A stretch of 64,000 nt of DNA from Rhizobium sp. ICMP 5592. Lineage in GTDB: Bacteria > Pseudomonadota > Alphaproteobacteria > Rhizobiales > Rhizobiaceae. The stretch covers positions 62,001 through 126,000 of the forward strand of contig NZ_QSNT01000009.1 of the NCBI RefSeq assembly GCF_009498525.1, given 5' to 3'. The notes beneath the pieces were generated by a model. It saw nothing but the letters and a program-made list of their open reading frames with translations. It was not told the DNA's origin and did not search any database. Position 1 is the first letter of the stretch; every line of letters begins with the position of its first letter. Of this stretch, positions 63,094 to 64,000 are shown piece after piece. Position numbers and translations under genes: made by a program.

Positions 63094-64000
63094 CAAACGG
63101 ACTCCTCGACTGGGGATTGGTCGCCGGCGGCCACCAGATCGAGCGCTACATCGATGATCATGTCTTCCTGGCCGCCCACCATGCGACGCTTGCCGAGTTC
63201 CAGCATGATCTGCCGAACACCGACGCCATAGGTCTTGGAAGCGGCCTCTGCATGTCTCAAGAAGCTGGAATAGACGCCCGCATAGCCGAGGGAAAGGGTT
63301 TCACGATCAACCTGAACAGGGCGATCCTGCAAGGGTCTTACGATGTCGTCCGCTATGTCCATCAAGGCGAAGAGATCGCAGCCGTGCTTCCAGCCAAGCT
63401 TGTCGGCTACAGCGATAAACGCTTCAAGTGGCGTGTTGCCTGCCCCGGCACCCTGGCCCGCGAGCGAGGCATCGACACGATACGCGCCGTTCTCAACCGC
63501 TGCTACAGAGTTCGCGACGGCAAGAGAGAGATTCTGGTGCGCATGGATCCCGATTTCGGTCTCCGGACGCAAGGCCTTGCGATAGGCTCGAATTCGATCC
63601 GCGACCCCATCCATGGTGAGCGCGCCGCCGGAATCGGTCAAGTAGACGCAGTTTGCACCGTAGCTTTCCATGAGTTTCGCCTGCGCGGCTAGGCCCTCTG
63701 GCGAATTCATATGCGACATCATCAGAAACCCGGAGACATCCATGCCGAGATTCCGCGCGAATTCGATATGTTGGCGTGAGACATCTGCCTCGGTGCAATG
63801 TGTGGCAATGCGCACCGATCTCACTCCCGCCTCAAAGGCGGCCTTCAGGTCATGCGTTGTGCCAATTCCTGGCAGCAGTAGCGTCGTCAGTGTTGCGTGG
63901 GTGAGTTTTTCGGCGACGGCCGCGATCCATTCGAGGTCGGTTTGCCGCCCAAAGCCATAGTTAAAACTCGACCCGGAAAGCCCGTCACCATGCGCGATCT
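63093..64000 (-). CDS. 4-hydroxy-2-oxovalerate aldolase, 5' end outside the window
   Basis: The visible 302 residues include HGDGLSGSSFNYGFG, LTTLLLPGIGTTHDLKAA and the catalytic-type segments IGIHAHQNLSLAVANS and AGAGNTPLEAFIAVAD. This is the DmpG/BphI/MhpE family, which splits 4-hydroxy-2-oxovalerate into pyruvate and acetaldehyde in the meta-cleavage pathway. The frame is open to the right edge, so the N-terminus (about 40 residues) is missing. Translationally coupled to the ferredoxin reductase gene. Confidence 0.9.
   Translation of the reverse strand, partial: IAHGDGLSGSSFNYGFGRQTDLEWIAAVAEKLTHATLTTLLLPGIGTTHDLKAAFEAGVRSVRIATHCTEADVSRQHIEFARNLGMDVSGFLMMSHMNSPEGLAAQAKLMESYGANCVYLTDSGGALTMDGVADRIRAYRKALRPETEIGIHAHQNLSLAVANSVAAVENGAYRVDASLAGQGAGAGNTPLEAFIAVADKLGWKHGCDLFALMDIADDIVRPLQDRPVQVDRETLSLGYAGVYSSFLRHAEAASKTYGVGVRQIMLELGKRRMVGGQEDMIIDVALDLVAAGDQSPVEESV

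Overview
The window looks like part of a large conjugative repABC plasmid from the order Hyphomicrobiales (Rhizobiaceae-like; Rhizobium, Agrobacterium or Sinorhizobium relatives). The reasons are a complete repABC replication unit, a Ti/Sym-plasmid type quorum-sensing transfer system (traI-trb, traR, traM, traHBFA, oriT, traCDG), the RHE_PE00001-type gene beside an integrase, and the set of DUF proteins typical of such plasmids. No tRNA, rRNA or CRISPR array was seen. All assignments come from reading the sequence; no database search was run.

Layout. (1) 1-11.4 kb is an accessory and defence-like block. An operon on the minus strand encodes an OLD-family ATPase/TOPRIM nuclease, a UvrD-like helicase (the pair matches Gabija) and a third, PIN-like gene. 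A divergent XRE-HNH gene follows, then a frameshifted gene, two HEPN-like genes, an RHE_PE00001-type gene and a tyrosine recombinase with a core-site-like palindrome upstream. (2) 11.7-15.4 kb is repABC on the minus strand, with a candidate counter-transcribed RNA between repB and repC and a possible oriV inside repC. (3) 15.7-26.9 kb holds the AHL synthase gene traI and the mating-pair-formation genes trbBCDEJKLFGHI, then the regulator traR. The antiactivator traM is convergent with traR. (4) 27.4-28.8 kb is a small XRE gene and a DUF433/DUF5615 toxin-antitoxin pair. (5) 29.2-37.6 kb is the DNA-processing region: traH-traB-traF-traA to the left, traC-traD-traG to the right, and oriT in the divergent gap.

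(6) 37.8-55.7 kb is a plasmid accessory cluster, mostly on the minus strand. It has a thermonuclease, a WGR protein, DUF736, an ArdC-like antirestriction protein, a DUF7007 operon, a long ParB-like protein, a 1699-residue methylase-helicase of the P1 DarB type, and DUF3085, DUF1419 and DUF3991/TOPRIM proteins. Many of these genes sit behind long GC-rich leaders with related hairpins and repeated sequence blocks. (7) 56.2-64 kb is metabolic cargo: an AbgB-like M20 amidohydrolase with an MFS transporter under a divergent GAF/PucR-type regulator, remnants of iolB and of a tautomerase, then a ferredoxin reductase and a 4-hydroxy-2-oxovalerate aldolase that runs off the right edge.

How it works together. 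AHL made by TraI should activate TraR, with TraM holding it back. Active TraR would raise repABC copy number, Trb channel synthesis and Tra relaxosome and coupling functions. An 18-bp element is shared by the repA-side and traC-side promoter regions, and its 11-bp core recurs in front of traI; this may be part of that control. The left block would protect the host or plasmid from phage, and the ArdC/DarB-like block would protect the incoming plasmid from host defences.
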